Shown: one piece after another, positions 29,427 to 37,297 of the stretch
Position numbering within the stretch: the stretch's first letter is position 1
How the letters are laid out: every line of letters begins with the position of its first letter
Assembly: GCF_025966695.1 (NCBI RefSeq)
Contig: NZ_JAOEIY010000002.1
Coordinates: forward strand, 434,001 to 498,000
DNA: 64,000 nucleotides
Source: Stutzerimonas sp. S1
Lineage (GTDB): Bacteria; Pseudomonadota; Gammaproteobacteria; Pseudomonadales; Pseudomonadaceae
Direction of reading: 5' to 3'
The notes under the pieces: generated by a model
Told to the model about the DNA's origin: nothing
Database searches by the model: none
Seen by the model: only the letters and a program-made list of their open reading frames with translations
Made by a program: the position numbers and the translations under genes

Positions 29427-31435
29427 GCATTATTGCCAATCTCCAACTCAACCAGTGGCAAGAGCATCAACTGCCAGATCGCTGCGACGGTGCATCGCAG
29501 TACCTGCATGTTAACGATGACTTTGTTATCTCCCGCACGACGCAAGGGGTGATTGTTTCCATTTATGGGGATGACGAGTGGAGTATGAAGATGTATGACG
29601 CGCAAGGCACCTGTGTCTACAACTTCGTTAGTTGGGCCGTGGGTTCCACCAAACCGCTGGTGACAGTAATTACCGGAGAAATGAAAAAGATTCAACTGGC
29701 GCGAATGTATTTGTTTCACAGGCCTCGCAAACCCACCTCTATACGGCTGATTGAGCTTAGAAGGCTGTCCCGTCTAGCGCTTAACAACGATCTGTCCCTG
29801 AGTGATCTACTTGATGATGCGAACATCAATCGGGTGCTGCTGCCGAGCTTTGCGGAGCTAGCCGCAAATCAGATGAAATTCATGCTTCAATTACTCAAAG
29901 AGCTATTTGATCTACGGGTTAAATACCCTGATTTTAAGTTTGCACCGACCGATTACGCGATTATTGAGCGCATACAGGCGCTCTACGATAAGCATCCCAA
30001 GCAAAAAGCAAATGACTCACAGCAAACCAAGCTCATCCCGTCCCGTCTGTACGCGGCGATTATTGCGGCGCTTAACGCAGAGCTGGACGACTTCAACACT
30101 AACGCCGATGCCGTAGTCGAACTTTTCAGGCAGCGAAAAGCAAATCCGCGATTTGGACTCCCTGAATGTCACGCTTGCAGTTATAAAGATTCTGTTGCCT
30201 GGGAGGGTGCTATTGCACAGTACGGGCTGAGTTCGCGGTTTGAAAGCCGCTCCATTGCGAATTGGCTTGATTTGCTCGCCTATCTTGGCGAGGCTCAATC
30301 TGCTGCGAAATACTGGATTCATTTGTTCACTGGAATGCGGGCAAATGAAGCTAGGCACCTGCCTGCCGACGCCTATACGACGATAAAAGCGGGTGGCGCA
30401 GATGTTCATATCTTGCGTGGCTATACATCAAAGATCGCGGGCCAAAACCAGACAGAAACATTTTGGATGACTGCCGAGATTATTGAGAAAGGGGTCGTCG
30501 CCGCTAGACATATTGGAAAAATCGCCGCGCTTATTAGCGATTATGACGATAGCAATCTGTCTCACTACCCACTATTTCCTTCATTAGGGCCAGGCAAGAG
30601 GGCAGAGATTAACTCATTTGCAGGCGCACCTGTCATCAGCCAGGGTGGGCACACGGAAAGTCAGAAGCGACTGCTGGCTCGTTGGCCTGACCTGATTGTT
30701 GAAGAGGCGGATATACGCGAACTGGAGCAATTCGACGGTTTTCGTGATTGGCGCAATGATCCTGACGTTAAAGTCGGACAGGTTTGGCCGCTGTTAACTC
30801 ACCAATGCAGGCGTTCCCTAGCGGTCTACTGTGCGCGCTCAGGTCTGGTTTCCGTTGGCTCGCTGGGTTTGCAATTCAAACACCTGTCGGAAGTGATGAC
30901 CTCGTATTACCGGAAGGGAAGCGCCTTTGCGGTTAATTTTCTGAATACAGATGACGCTCAGAATATGATTGATGAGATCGAGTACGAGCGTCATAAGGCT
31001 CAGTACATCAACTACGAAGTCAATGTTATCAGCACAACGAGTCGTTTGTGGGGCGGTGAAGGCAATCGCATTCAGGTGGCGCGTGATAAAGGCCAGCCAC
31101 TCATTATCACCACTGATAGAGAAATGACTAAAAAGAAGTTCCTCAAGGGGGAGATAACTTACAAGCTCGGTCCCATTGGTGGCTGTACGAATCTCGAACC
31201 TTGCGACAAGATTTCGTTCACCAGTGTCTTTGCATGTATCGACTGCGAGAAATCAATCCTTGATGACGACCGCAGCCTAAAGAATATCCAGCGAGGCCTG
31301 AATAATCTGAAACGCGGGCAATCCCTGTTCGCCCCAGAGAATCCGCAGTACAAGCAGCTTGAATCCGAAATCAGCGAGATATACGACAAGCTGGAGAAGC
31401 GCGGTATGCGTGAGAAGATGGAGGCAATGGCATGA
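29423..31435 (+). CDS. Tyrosine recombinase 3 of the element (complete catalytic set)
   Basis: A 670-residue protein starting at GTG 29423 inside the previous stop codon. Catalytic residues are present: Arg306 (LFTGMRANEARHL), His460-x-x-Arg463 (THQCRRSLAVY), His487 (FKHLSEVMTSYY) and Tyr496, the second Tyr of that motif, at the same nine-residue spacing from His as in recombinase 1. Cysteines form possible zinc sites: CHACSY in the middle, and near the C-terminus GGCTNLEPC with CIDCEKS. The end is helical and charged (ISEIYDKLEKRGMREKMEAM). It overlaps the next gene by 4 bp. Large recombinases of this type occur in trio elements (compare GmtZ), to be confirmed. Confidence 0.85.
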   Translation: MSIIANLQLNQWQEHQLPDRCDGASQYLHVNDDFVISRTTQGVIVSIYGDDEWSMKMYDAQGTCVYNFVSWAVGSTKPLVTVITGEMKKIQLARMYLFHRPRKPTSIRLIELRRLSRLALNNDLSLSDLLDDANINRVLLPSFAELAANQMKFMLQLLKELFDLRVKYPDFKFAPTDYAIIERIQALYDKHPKQKANDSQQTKLIPSRLYAAIIAALNAELDDFNTNADAVVELFRQRKANPRFGLPECHACSYKDSVAWEGAIAQYGLSSRFESRSIANWLDLLAYLGEAQSAAKYWIHLFTGMRANEARHLPADAYTTIKAGGADVHILRGYTSKIAGQNQTETFWMTAEIIEKGVVAARHIGKIAALISDYDDSNLSHYPLFPSLGPGKRAEINSFAGAPVISQGGHTESQKRLLARWPDLIVEEADIRELEQFDGFRDWRNDPDVKVGQVWPLLTHQCRRSLAVYCARSGLVSVGSLGLQFKHLSEVMTSYYRKGSAFAVNFLNTDDAQNMIDEIEYERHKAQYINYEVNVISTTSRLWGGEGNRIQVARDKGQPLIITTDREMTKKKFLKGEITYKLGPIGGCTNLEPCDKISFTSVFACIDCEKSILDDDRSLKNIQRGLNNLKRGQSLFAPENPQYKQLESEISEIYDKLEKRGMREKMEAMA

Positions 31436-31851
31436 GTGCAGTTGACAACTATCGCGCCGCATTACAGCGTTTGATTGAAGGAAAGCCGCAAAACGTCCCC
31501 AAAGGCTCTGCGATCAACAAAGATACGGTGGCTCTGGAAGCGGGTCGCAAACGCGGCTCGATCAAAAAGAGCCGGGATGAGCACACCGAGCTCATTGCTG
31601 AGATAGAAGCCGCTGCAACTGCACAGCAAGATTTACCCAAGCCGTCGGCATCTGAAGAGGCGCAGAAGCAGAAAGCCCTGAAGCAAGCGGCCCAAGAGCA
31701 GCTTGGTGATCTGAAGGCAGACTATGAACTTGCACTTCAAAAGATTGTATCGTTGATTCAGGAGAACTACTTGCTCAAGCAACAGATCAGGGAACTCACC
31801 GCTGACAAAAAGCACGGTAGTAAGGTTGTGCCAATGGGCAATCTGCATTGA
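31432..31851 (+). CDS. Small coiled-coil accessory protein of the element
   Basis: A 139-residue charged protein and last gene of the four-gene run. The N-terminal half has NVPKGSAINKDTVALEAGR followed by KRGSIKKSR, a basic segment likely to touch DNA. From about residue 85 on it is a long helix with heptad hydrophobics (LKADYELALQKIVSLIQENYLLKQQIRELT), a probable coiled coil. Size and place resemble TnpC of Tn554 and the third small protein of trio elements. A role in recombinase assembly or orientation is inferred. Confidence 0.75.
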   Translation: MSAVDNYRAALQRLIEGKPQNVPKGSAINKDTVALEAGRKRGSIKKSRDEHTELIAEIEAAATAQQDLPKPSASEEAQKQKALKQAAQEQLGDLKADYELALQKIVSLIQENYLLKQQIRELTADKKHGSKVVPMGNLH

Positions 31852-32117
31852 ATACTGAGCAAAAAAGAGGCAGCCGGTCTTGTCGGCGCGCTGGACTCAA
31901 CCGTGCCTTCGGCGCGCTCAAGATCCGCATTTCAAAATACCAAACTGCGCTAAAGTGATCTGTAACCGACGACTCCTATCTACGCTGAAGGGGTATGGTA
32001 TTCCAGACTTATTCAAGGGAAGATGAAATAGTCCGTTAAAAAATGCCTTGGCATGGCAAAATGCCTTTGTGTGTTGTAGATTCTTCCCATCCTACCTGAG
32101 CATAGTGGACTACCCTA

Positions 32118-33884
32118 ATGGAAAACGGACAAAAAAAATTAAAAGAGTTGTTTGATGGTCGCAAAATATTCAACATCCCAGATTACCAGCGAGCTTACGC
32201 GTGGGAGACAAACCGACAACTTCCTGACTTCATTGAAGATATTGACAACCAAGCACTAGGTCGAGCCTACTTCTTAGGCACTATCCTGTTTCAAGAAAAA
32301 TCTGAAAAGCATGCTGGATTTGACCTGATCGATATCGTGGACGGACAGCAAAGAATTACTACAACGATCATATTTATGAAGGTATTGCTGTCCAGCTTGC
32401 GCCAACGGTTGAACGACACCCAATATGAAGAGCTCGGCCTAGATCTAGTTGAAGAAACGTACATTTTCAATAAAAACCGTCCAAAACTACAAGCCATCTC
32501 ACCTGACAATGACTTCTTTTTTAACTACGTCCTAAATGATGGCAATGGCGCCGACCACATTGAAACACCGTCCCAACGCCGACTACTAGAAGCGAAGAAA
32601 TATTTTCAGGTCAAGTTAGCCGACAGAAGCACCGAAGAACTACTACAATTAAAATGCAAGATAGACGAATACACTAAAGTTTTAACGTACTCAGTAAAAG
32701 ACGCTGCTGAAGCAACTCTGATTTTTGAAACCACGAACGATCGAGGAAAGAGGCTAACCAACCTTGAGAAAATCAAAAGTTTTTTAATGTACAAAACCTA
32801 CCTCGCTGCCGCCGAGGACGTCGATCACTACCTAGCAGTAATCCAGCAAAGATTTGCTGACATTTTCAGAGAGTTGGAATTATTTGACGGAAAAATGGAT
32901 GAAGACTCCATTCTTCGCTTCCACTATGTTGCTTTTGAGGACTGGGCTGATAAGGCTGATTTTCAGCAACCGACGACCTCTATCAGAAGCAAGCTGAACC
33001 CGCTTATAGCCAATGGTCGCAAGCAGGAGGCGTTAGCGTTCATTGATCGCTTTAGCAGGGAGCTCAAAGAAAGCTTCCATATTATGCGGCAAATTTCAAT
33101 GTCTAAGTGCCAATCTTACCGTGACCTTGCATGCCTGGAGCGAATGGAGAGCTTCTATCCTCTAATTTTGAAAGCTTATAAAAGTGACTCTTCGCCTGAA
33201 AAAAAGAATTTCACTATCACGTGCCGCTTGTTAGAAATCTTTAGCTTCCGCGTTTTCGCGGTTCAACGAAATAGGTCAAATACAGGGCAGTCGGCACTTT
33301 ATAAGCTTGCTAGAAATTTCTCAGGCCGATTTGAGCCCCTATTCGACGATCTTTCGTCAATCATAAATGACGCCAGCAGTCGCAAACGCTTTCATGAAAC
33401 GCTGCAAGATGCTGACCTGTTCAACTGGATATCTAGCCGCGACCTTTGCTATCTGGTATGGAAATATGAAAACCACTTACGGCGCTCCGAACAGCCGATT
33501 TGCTCTGAAATGTCAGAATCTGAATTCAAAAGCACTGGCAGCAAAACCCGCCTAACAGTGGAACATATCGCCTCACAGACCAAAAACGGCATCGTTCTTG
33601 ATAGCTCCATAGTGCCAGACATTGATGCGACCTTCAGAGATCAACACCTACATCGCCTAGGAAATTTAACGTTCGACCCAGCCTCAGCCAATTCTTCAAA
33701 AAGCAATGGAGAGATGGATTTCAAATACTCCAAATATTTCTCCAAATCTCCTTATAAAACACAGAATGAATTAGAGTCTTTCATGATTGATGGCAAATGG
33801 ACGGCAGAATCTATTGACCTGAGACAATCAAAGATCATCGACTTCTGTATTCGCTACTGGAACCCTCAGTACGTCGAATATTAA
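32118..33884 (+). CDS. DUF262/DUF1524 GmrSD-like type IV restriction protein
   Basis: A 588-residue protein fused in GmrS-GmrD order. The N-terminal DUF262 has FNIPDYQRAYAWE (residues 17-29), the ParB-like nucleotide-binding DIVDGQQRITT and ETTNDRGKRLTNLEKIK. The C-terminal DUF1524 nuclease has TVEHIASQTKNG, then HRLGNLTFDPASANSSKSN, a degenerate HNH fold with His, Asn and Lys. Relatives cut modified phage DNA in an NTP-dependent way. The first active-site box reads EHIASQ rather than the common EHIxPQ, a small change. It stands alone after a 266-bp gap and is the most A/T-rich gene of the element, suggesting separate origin. Start ATG 32118 lacks a strong ribosome site. Confidence 0.87.
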   Translation: MENGQKKLKELFDGRKIFNIPDYQRAYAWETNRQLPDFIEDIDNQALGRAYFLGTILFQEKSEKHAGFDLIDIVDGQQRITTTIIFMKVLLSSLRQRLNDTQYEELGLDLVEETYIFNKNRPKLQAISPDNDFFFNYVLNDGNGADHIETPSQRRLLEAKKYFQVKLADRSTEELLQLKCKIDEYTKVLTYSVKDAAEATLIFETTNDRGKRLTNLEKIKSFLMYKTYLAAAEDVDHYLAVIQQRFADIFRELELFDGKMDEDSILRFHYVAFEDWADKADFQQPTTSIRSKLNPLIANGRKQEALAFIDRFSRELKESFHIMRQISMSKCQSYRDLACLERMESFYPLILKAYKSDSSPEKKNFTITCRLLEIFSFRVFAVQRNRSNTGQSALYKLARNFSGRFEPLFDDLSSIINDASSRKRFHETLQDADLFNWISSRDLCYLVWKYENHLRRSEQPICSEMSESEFKSTGSKTRLTVEHIASQTKNGIVLDSSIVPDIDATFRDQHLHRLGNLTFDPASANSSKSNGEMDFKYSKYFSKSPYKTQNELESFMIDGKWTAESIDLRQSKIIDFCIRYWNPQYVEY

Positions 33885-33903
33885 TATCGAAAAATAATTA
33901 TCT

Positions 33904-33926
33904 TGTGGGTACCATTCGTACCCACA
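33904..33926. terminator. Perfect hairpin after the DUF262 gene
   Basis: TGTGGGTAC and GTACCCACA form a 9-bp perfect stem with a 5-nt loop, 20 bp after the stop. No T-run follows, so it may be a weak terminator or a protein-binding site near the element's right end. Confidence 0.5.
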
Positions 33927-34062
33927 GCCTTAGCCATGGCCTGCCTAAGGCGTATTAACTTGGACGTAAACGTCATCGGCGCCAAAAGTCCGGTCATTAG
34001 TGGTCGTTGCGCCGGTCATTGCCGACTACCGCGAAACTTGATCGGCGTTTCCCACAGGCCCC

Positions 34063-34169
34063 GTATGGACAAGGGGCGCAGAATGTCCATATATTGGCCG
34101 TGTCCATACGGACAACGATAGAAAATATCGGAAAGCCCGAATGCCTTGGGTTTTGGGCCGTATCCATAC
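34063..34169. repeat. Right end of the element: cluster of TATGGACA / TGTCCATA repeats
   Basis: GTATGGACA (34063-34071), TGTCCATA (34084-34091), the near-perfect palindrome TGTCCATACGGACA (34101-34114) and GTATCCATAC (34160-34169) lie within 107 bp. The same octamer TATGGACA occurs once at the left end (25974-25981). Clustering at both ends suggests arm-type sites for the recombinases. No gene is seen in 33927-34194. Confidence 0.65.
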
Positions 34170-34194
34170 CTGTGCCGTTAACGACTACTTGCGC

Positions 34195-35142
34195 CACGAC
34201 ATCACCGACGACTGGAATCTCTCGGCCCGCTGGGAAGAAACGGCCTACGGCCACCCATTTTCGCGCCGCATCATCGGCAACGCGCTGGCGGCCTATCTGC
34301 TCTGCCAGGGCTGGGGCAACCAGCCAGACGCGTTCAACCAGGTGCTCGCGCCGCTGCAGCGGCTACTGAATAGCGCGAGCGACGGCGCACTCGACTGCAA
34401 GGCCCAGAACGATGCGGTCGATGCCCTGCTCGCCTTCGCCAACTGGGGGTATGTGCTGCCCGGTGAGCCGGCGCTGGTGGTGCTCGACACCCGCACCCGA
34501 CGCTGGCGCAGCGAGCGCAACCTGAATCGACCCTCGGGTCTGATGGACTGGGAAGCGCTCACTGACTTCCAGCACGCGCTGCTCGATCATCACTCGGTGG
34601 TGATCGTCTCCCCGGCACCGATGTTCGGCGTCAAGCTGATCGAGACGGTGCAGCGGGTGTTCAGCTGGCTCGGCCACTCGCTGCTGGTCGATGCGGAAAA
34701 CTGGATGGCGCATCGCGGTGCGGCGCAGGTGATGCTCAACATCTTTCGCCACACGCGCACACCGGGTAACTACGTGATTCTCTCCGGCGACGTGCATTAT
34801 TCGTTCGCATACGAAATCCGCATCCGTGGCCGGCGCAGCCGTCCGCAGCTGTGGCAGATCACCAGCAGCGGCGTGAAAAACGAGTTTCCGCGCCGCCTGC
34901 TGGATATCTTCGACCGACTGAATCGCTGGCTCTACGCACCGCGCTCGCCGCTGAACTGGCTGACCAAGCGTCGACGGGTGAAGGTGCGCCCCTGGCTGCC
35001 CAGCCGTAGCAGCTCCGGCGAACGTCTGTGGAATGGGGCAGGTATCGGCCACCTGCAGCTGGATGCCGATGGACGGCCGTTGCTGGTTGAACAGATCAAC
35101 GCGGACGGCTCGACGCCGGTGCGGTTCAGGCCGCAGGACTGA
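34195..35142 (+). pseudogene. PhoD-like metallophosphatase, 3' part
   Basis: The C-terminal 315 residues of the split phosphatase, starting HDITDDWNLS, which completes the metal-binding motif. Further parts are RWEETAYGHPFSRRIIGNA, SPAPMFGVKLIETVQ and LSGDVHYSFAYEI, the last giving the C-terminal metal ligands of the calcineurin-like fold. An in-frame ATG at 34141 inside the element could allow a separate polypeptide, but without the N-terminal DQIYADD ligands it could not be active alone. The two halves together code for 642 residues. Confidence 0.92.
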
Positions 35143-35481
35143 GCGCATTCGAGCCAATCGCGTGCCACGCTGGTGCGCTACTGCGTATTTTCAGGGCGTC
35201 CGGGTTGTTTGGCGTACGCAACAACAGTCAGGCGCCGCGCGAAGGGCGCGGTGTGCCGAGGAGGCAGCCAATATCACTGGCGCTGGCATTCCTCTTGCCT
35301 GTCCTGTCGTCAGGAGGCTACGGCTCAGGGATGAGAAAATGCGCAACGGCCAATCAGGGCAACGGCTCGCATTGCAAGTGGCTAATTCAGGCACTGACGG
35401 CCTTTGCTACTGAGACCGGTCGCTGGCCTTGCCGCAGGAGAACGATGGTCGGACTCTTTACCTGACGAAAAAGGCGCAAAC
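35143..35481. other. Intergenic region without a recognised gene
   Basis: About 340 bp. Short frames on both strands have no family resemblance and no ribosome sites. I see no strong hairpin with a T-run. It separates the phosphatase remnant from a convergent small hypothetical gene. Confidence 0.4.
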
Positions 35482-35859
35482 CTAGCGCAAGTGCCCGCGC
35501 CGTCCAGTGAGCAGCACCGCCCTGCTCCGTTTGCCCTTCATCAGCGTCTTCATTACGTTGCGCTTGGCCTGTTCGGATAGATAGAAGGCATCGGGATCGG
35601 GTAGATCGCCTTCCTTCTGGAACTGTCCGTCATGCTCGGCTGGCTCCACGACTTCCACGACGACTGCGCTGGCGGTGTCGTGGATCGCGTCCCAGCCGGT
35701 CTCATAACCCTCGACCAGCACCATGCTGTCGGCGGGATAGGTTTGCAGAATCGCTATCAGTTCGGCTGCTGTCATGTTGATGTCGTCGTCGTTATGCGCG
35801 AGCAGCGAAGCCCGCGTCAGCGGATCGGTTAGGTTCAGGCGGATGAATCCGGTCGGCAT
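35482..35859 (-). CDS. Small hypothetical protein
   Basis: Up to 125 residues, acidic in its middle. INMTAAELIAILQTYPADSMVLVEGYETGWDAI resembles conserved small proteins of unknown function that begin MTVxELIxxLxxLPxDxxVxVEGYExG. The C-terminal basic tail (KTLMKGKRSRAVLLTGRRGHLR) is lysine/arginine-rich. If translation starts at the ATG at 35775, where the recognised segment begins, the protein has 97 residues; neither start has a good ribosome site. Not convincingly part of an operon. Confidence 0.6.
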   Translation of the reverse strand: MPTGFIRLNLTDPLTRASLLAHNDDDINMTAAELIAILQTYPADSMVLVEGYETGWDAIHDTASAVVVEVVEPAEHDGQFQKEGDLPDPDAFYLSEQAKRNVMKTLMKGKRSRAVLLTGRRGHLR

Positions 35860-36084
35860 GTCAGCCGGTTCGTGTTGTTCAGCACGCTGACTGTCAGGCT
35901 ATACAAACCCGAGAGGCAAGACTCAAAGCCGCTAGGCTTGGCGCCATGGCGACGATCATAAGTTCCGCTGGGAATGGCTATTGATAAGGGCTTGGCGAAT
36001 GCAAGGCATCGCACTTTTTTGGACGCGCAGCAGGCCCAACGGGGTGCGAGGCAAACTGAGACTTTGTAGCACATGCAGCATGAT

Positions 36085-36171
36085 TGGTGCCCGGAGCGGG
36101 GGTCGAACCCGCATACCCTTTCGGATGAGGGATTTTAAGTCCCTTGCGTATACCAATTTCGCCATCCGGGC
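36085..36171 (-). tRNA. tRNA-Leu (anticodon UAA)
   Basis: 87 nt including an encoded CCA. The acceptor stem is GCCCGGA / TCCGGGC, the anticodon stem-loop GGGACTTAAAATCCC with TAA, then a long variable arm (TCATCCGAAAGGGTA) typical of class II tRNA, and a T-loop GGTTCGACCCC. It lies downstream of the Gly/Cys tRNA terminator, so it probably has its own promoter. Confidence 0.96.
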
Positions 36172-36403
36172 AGAACGCTGCAGTTGGCCGCGAGGGCGGA
36201 TCGCGGCGGCGCAGGACTATAACCAGCTCCCCAGCTTCGCGCAACCGCGCAGGCGATCCCCACCCTCGGCGAACGGTAAAGCCAAGCAGGCAACCAGCGC
36301 GGGGAAGGTTCCCGATCATCAGCTAAGGTAGCTTCGTGCCTATCGGCAACGGAAAGACGTGCATCGCTCCAACATCCATCCGCAACGCACAGGTAAGCGG
36401 CCA

Positions 36404-36436
36404 TAAAAAAACCCCGTAAGCGCTAACTTACGGGGT
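36404..36436 (-). terminator. Rho-independent terminator of the gacA-uvrC-pgsA-tRNA unit
   Basis: On the minus strand ACCCCGTAAG pairs with CTTACGGGGT (10-bp perfect stem, loop of six), followed by TTTTTTTATGG. It stands 10 bp past the tRNA-Cys 3' end. Confidence 0.88.
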
Positions 36437-36445
36437 CTTCAACAC

Positions 36446-36519
36446 TGGAGGCCGATGTCGGAATCGAACCGGCGTACACGGATTTGCAATCCGCTGCATA
36501 ACCACTCTGCCAACCGGCC
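36446..36519 (-). tRNA. tRNA-Cys (anticodon GCA)
   Basis: 74 nt with encoded CCA. The gene starts GGCCGGTTGGCAGAGTGG, the anticodon loop is ATTGCAAAT, the T-arm GGTTCGATTCC, and the 3' end ATCGGCCTCCA. It follows tRNA-Gly by 46 bp and precedes the terminator, so both are probably cut from one transcript with pgsA. Confidence 0.96.
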
Positions 36520-36565
36520 TCAAAACAATGGCGCCGCATCTACTGCGGCGCCATCTACAACAAAT

Positions 36566-36641
<76 letters not shown>

Positions 36642-36709
36642 GTTGTCTTGGTGACGGGCGCCATTCTATATGATCAGAGCGCGGCGTCAAGCCCTTGATT
36701 AAAAAAGTT

Positions 36710-37264
36710 TTATTTCTTTTCGGCACTTAGGTGAGGCCAGGCCGCATTCAGATAATTGATCATCGACCAGAGTGTCAGCCCGGCCGCAACGATCAACAGT
36801 CCGTACCCTACGCCGACCCAGGCCGTCAGCGCAGGTGGGTTGGCCAGCAGAATCACCAACGCCACCATCTGGGCCGCGGTTTTCCACTTGCCCAGGTTGG
36901 ATACGGCGACCTGCGCGCGCGCCCCGAGCTCGGCCATCCATTCGCGCAATGCCGAAACGACGATTTCTCGCCCGATGATGATCGCCGCAGGCAAGGTCAG
37001 CCAGAGGTTGGCGTGCTCGCCGACGAGCAGCACCAGGGCGACTGCGACCATCAGCTTGTCGGCCACTGGGTCGAGAAAGGCGCCGAAGGGCGTGCTCTGC
37101 TGCAGGCGTCGGGCGAGATAACCGTCCAGCCAGTCGGTCAGTGCCGCGACCGTGAATACCGCACTGGCAGCCAGATAGCTCCAGTGAAACGGCAGATAGA
37201 ACAGCAGAATGAAGATGGGGATCAGTAGCACGCGCAGCACGGTGAGCAGATTTGGAATATTCAT
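36710..37264 (-). CDS. pgsA: CDP-diacylglycerol-glycerol-3-phosphate phosphatidyltransferase
   Basis: A 184-residue inner-membrane enzyme for the committed step of phosphatidylglycerol synthesis. The CDP-alcohol phosphotransferase motif [27 protein letters not shown] gives D-G...A-R...G...D...D. About four to five hydrophobic helices follow ([33 protein letters not shown]). It starts at ATG 37264, 33 bp after the uvrC stop. Confidence 0.96.
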   Translation of the reverse strand: MNIPNLLTVLRVLLIPIFILLFYLPFHWSYLAASAVFTVAALTDWLDGYLARRLQQSTPFGAFLDPVADKLMVAVALVLLVGEHANLWLTLPAAIIIGREIVVSALREWMAELGARAQVAVSNLGKWKTAAQMVALVILLANPPALTAWVGVGYGLLIVAAGLTLWSMINYLNAAWPHLSAEKK

Positions 37265-37297
37265 CGGTACCACTGATCGGCGAAATTGAAGGGGATT

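Larger units (their letters stand above)
25928..34194 (+). mobile_element. 8.3-kb recombinase-trio integrative element with a defence cargo gene
   Basis: Joining 25927 to 34195 restores an uninterrupted phosphatase frame with the expected DDHDITDDWN motif. This fixes the ends to within a base or two and gives 8,267 bp. Inside are two complete tyrosine recombinases, one degenerate relative and a coiled-coil protein (overlapping starts and stops, one operon), then one DUF262/DUF1524 gene. Base composition is clearly more A/T-rich than the flanks, most of all in the cargo gene. No target duplication longer than a base or two is visible. The gene set recalls RIT elements, Tn554 (tnpABC) and gamma-mobile-trio islands; which family it belongs to needs sequence comparison. 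Confidence 0.88.

Noticed and set aside
33904..34169. CRISPR-like array at the right end of the element
   Set aside because: The repeats are only 8-10 bp, in both orientations and with irregular spacing, which fits recombinase sites and not a CRISPR array.
36085..36171. tRNA-Leu as the attachment site of the mobile element
   Set aside because: The element lies 2 kb away with its own well-defined junctions in the phosphatase gene. No repeat of the tRNA 3' end was seen inside the window.
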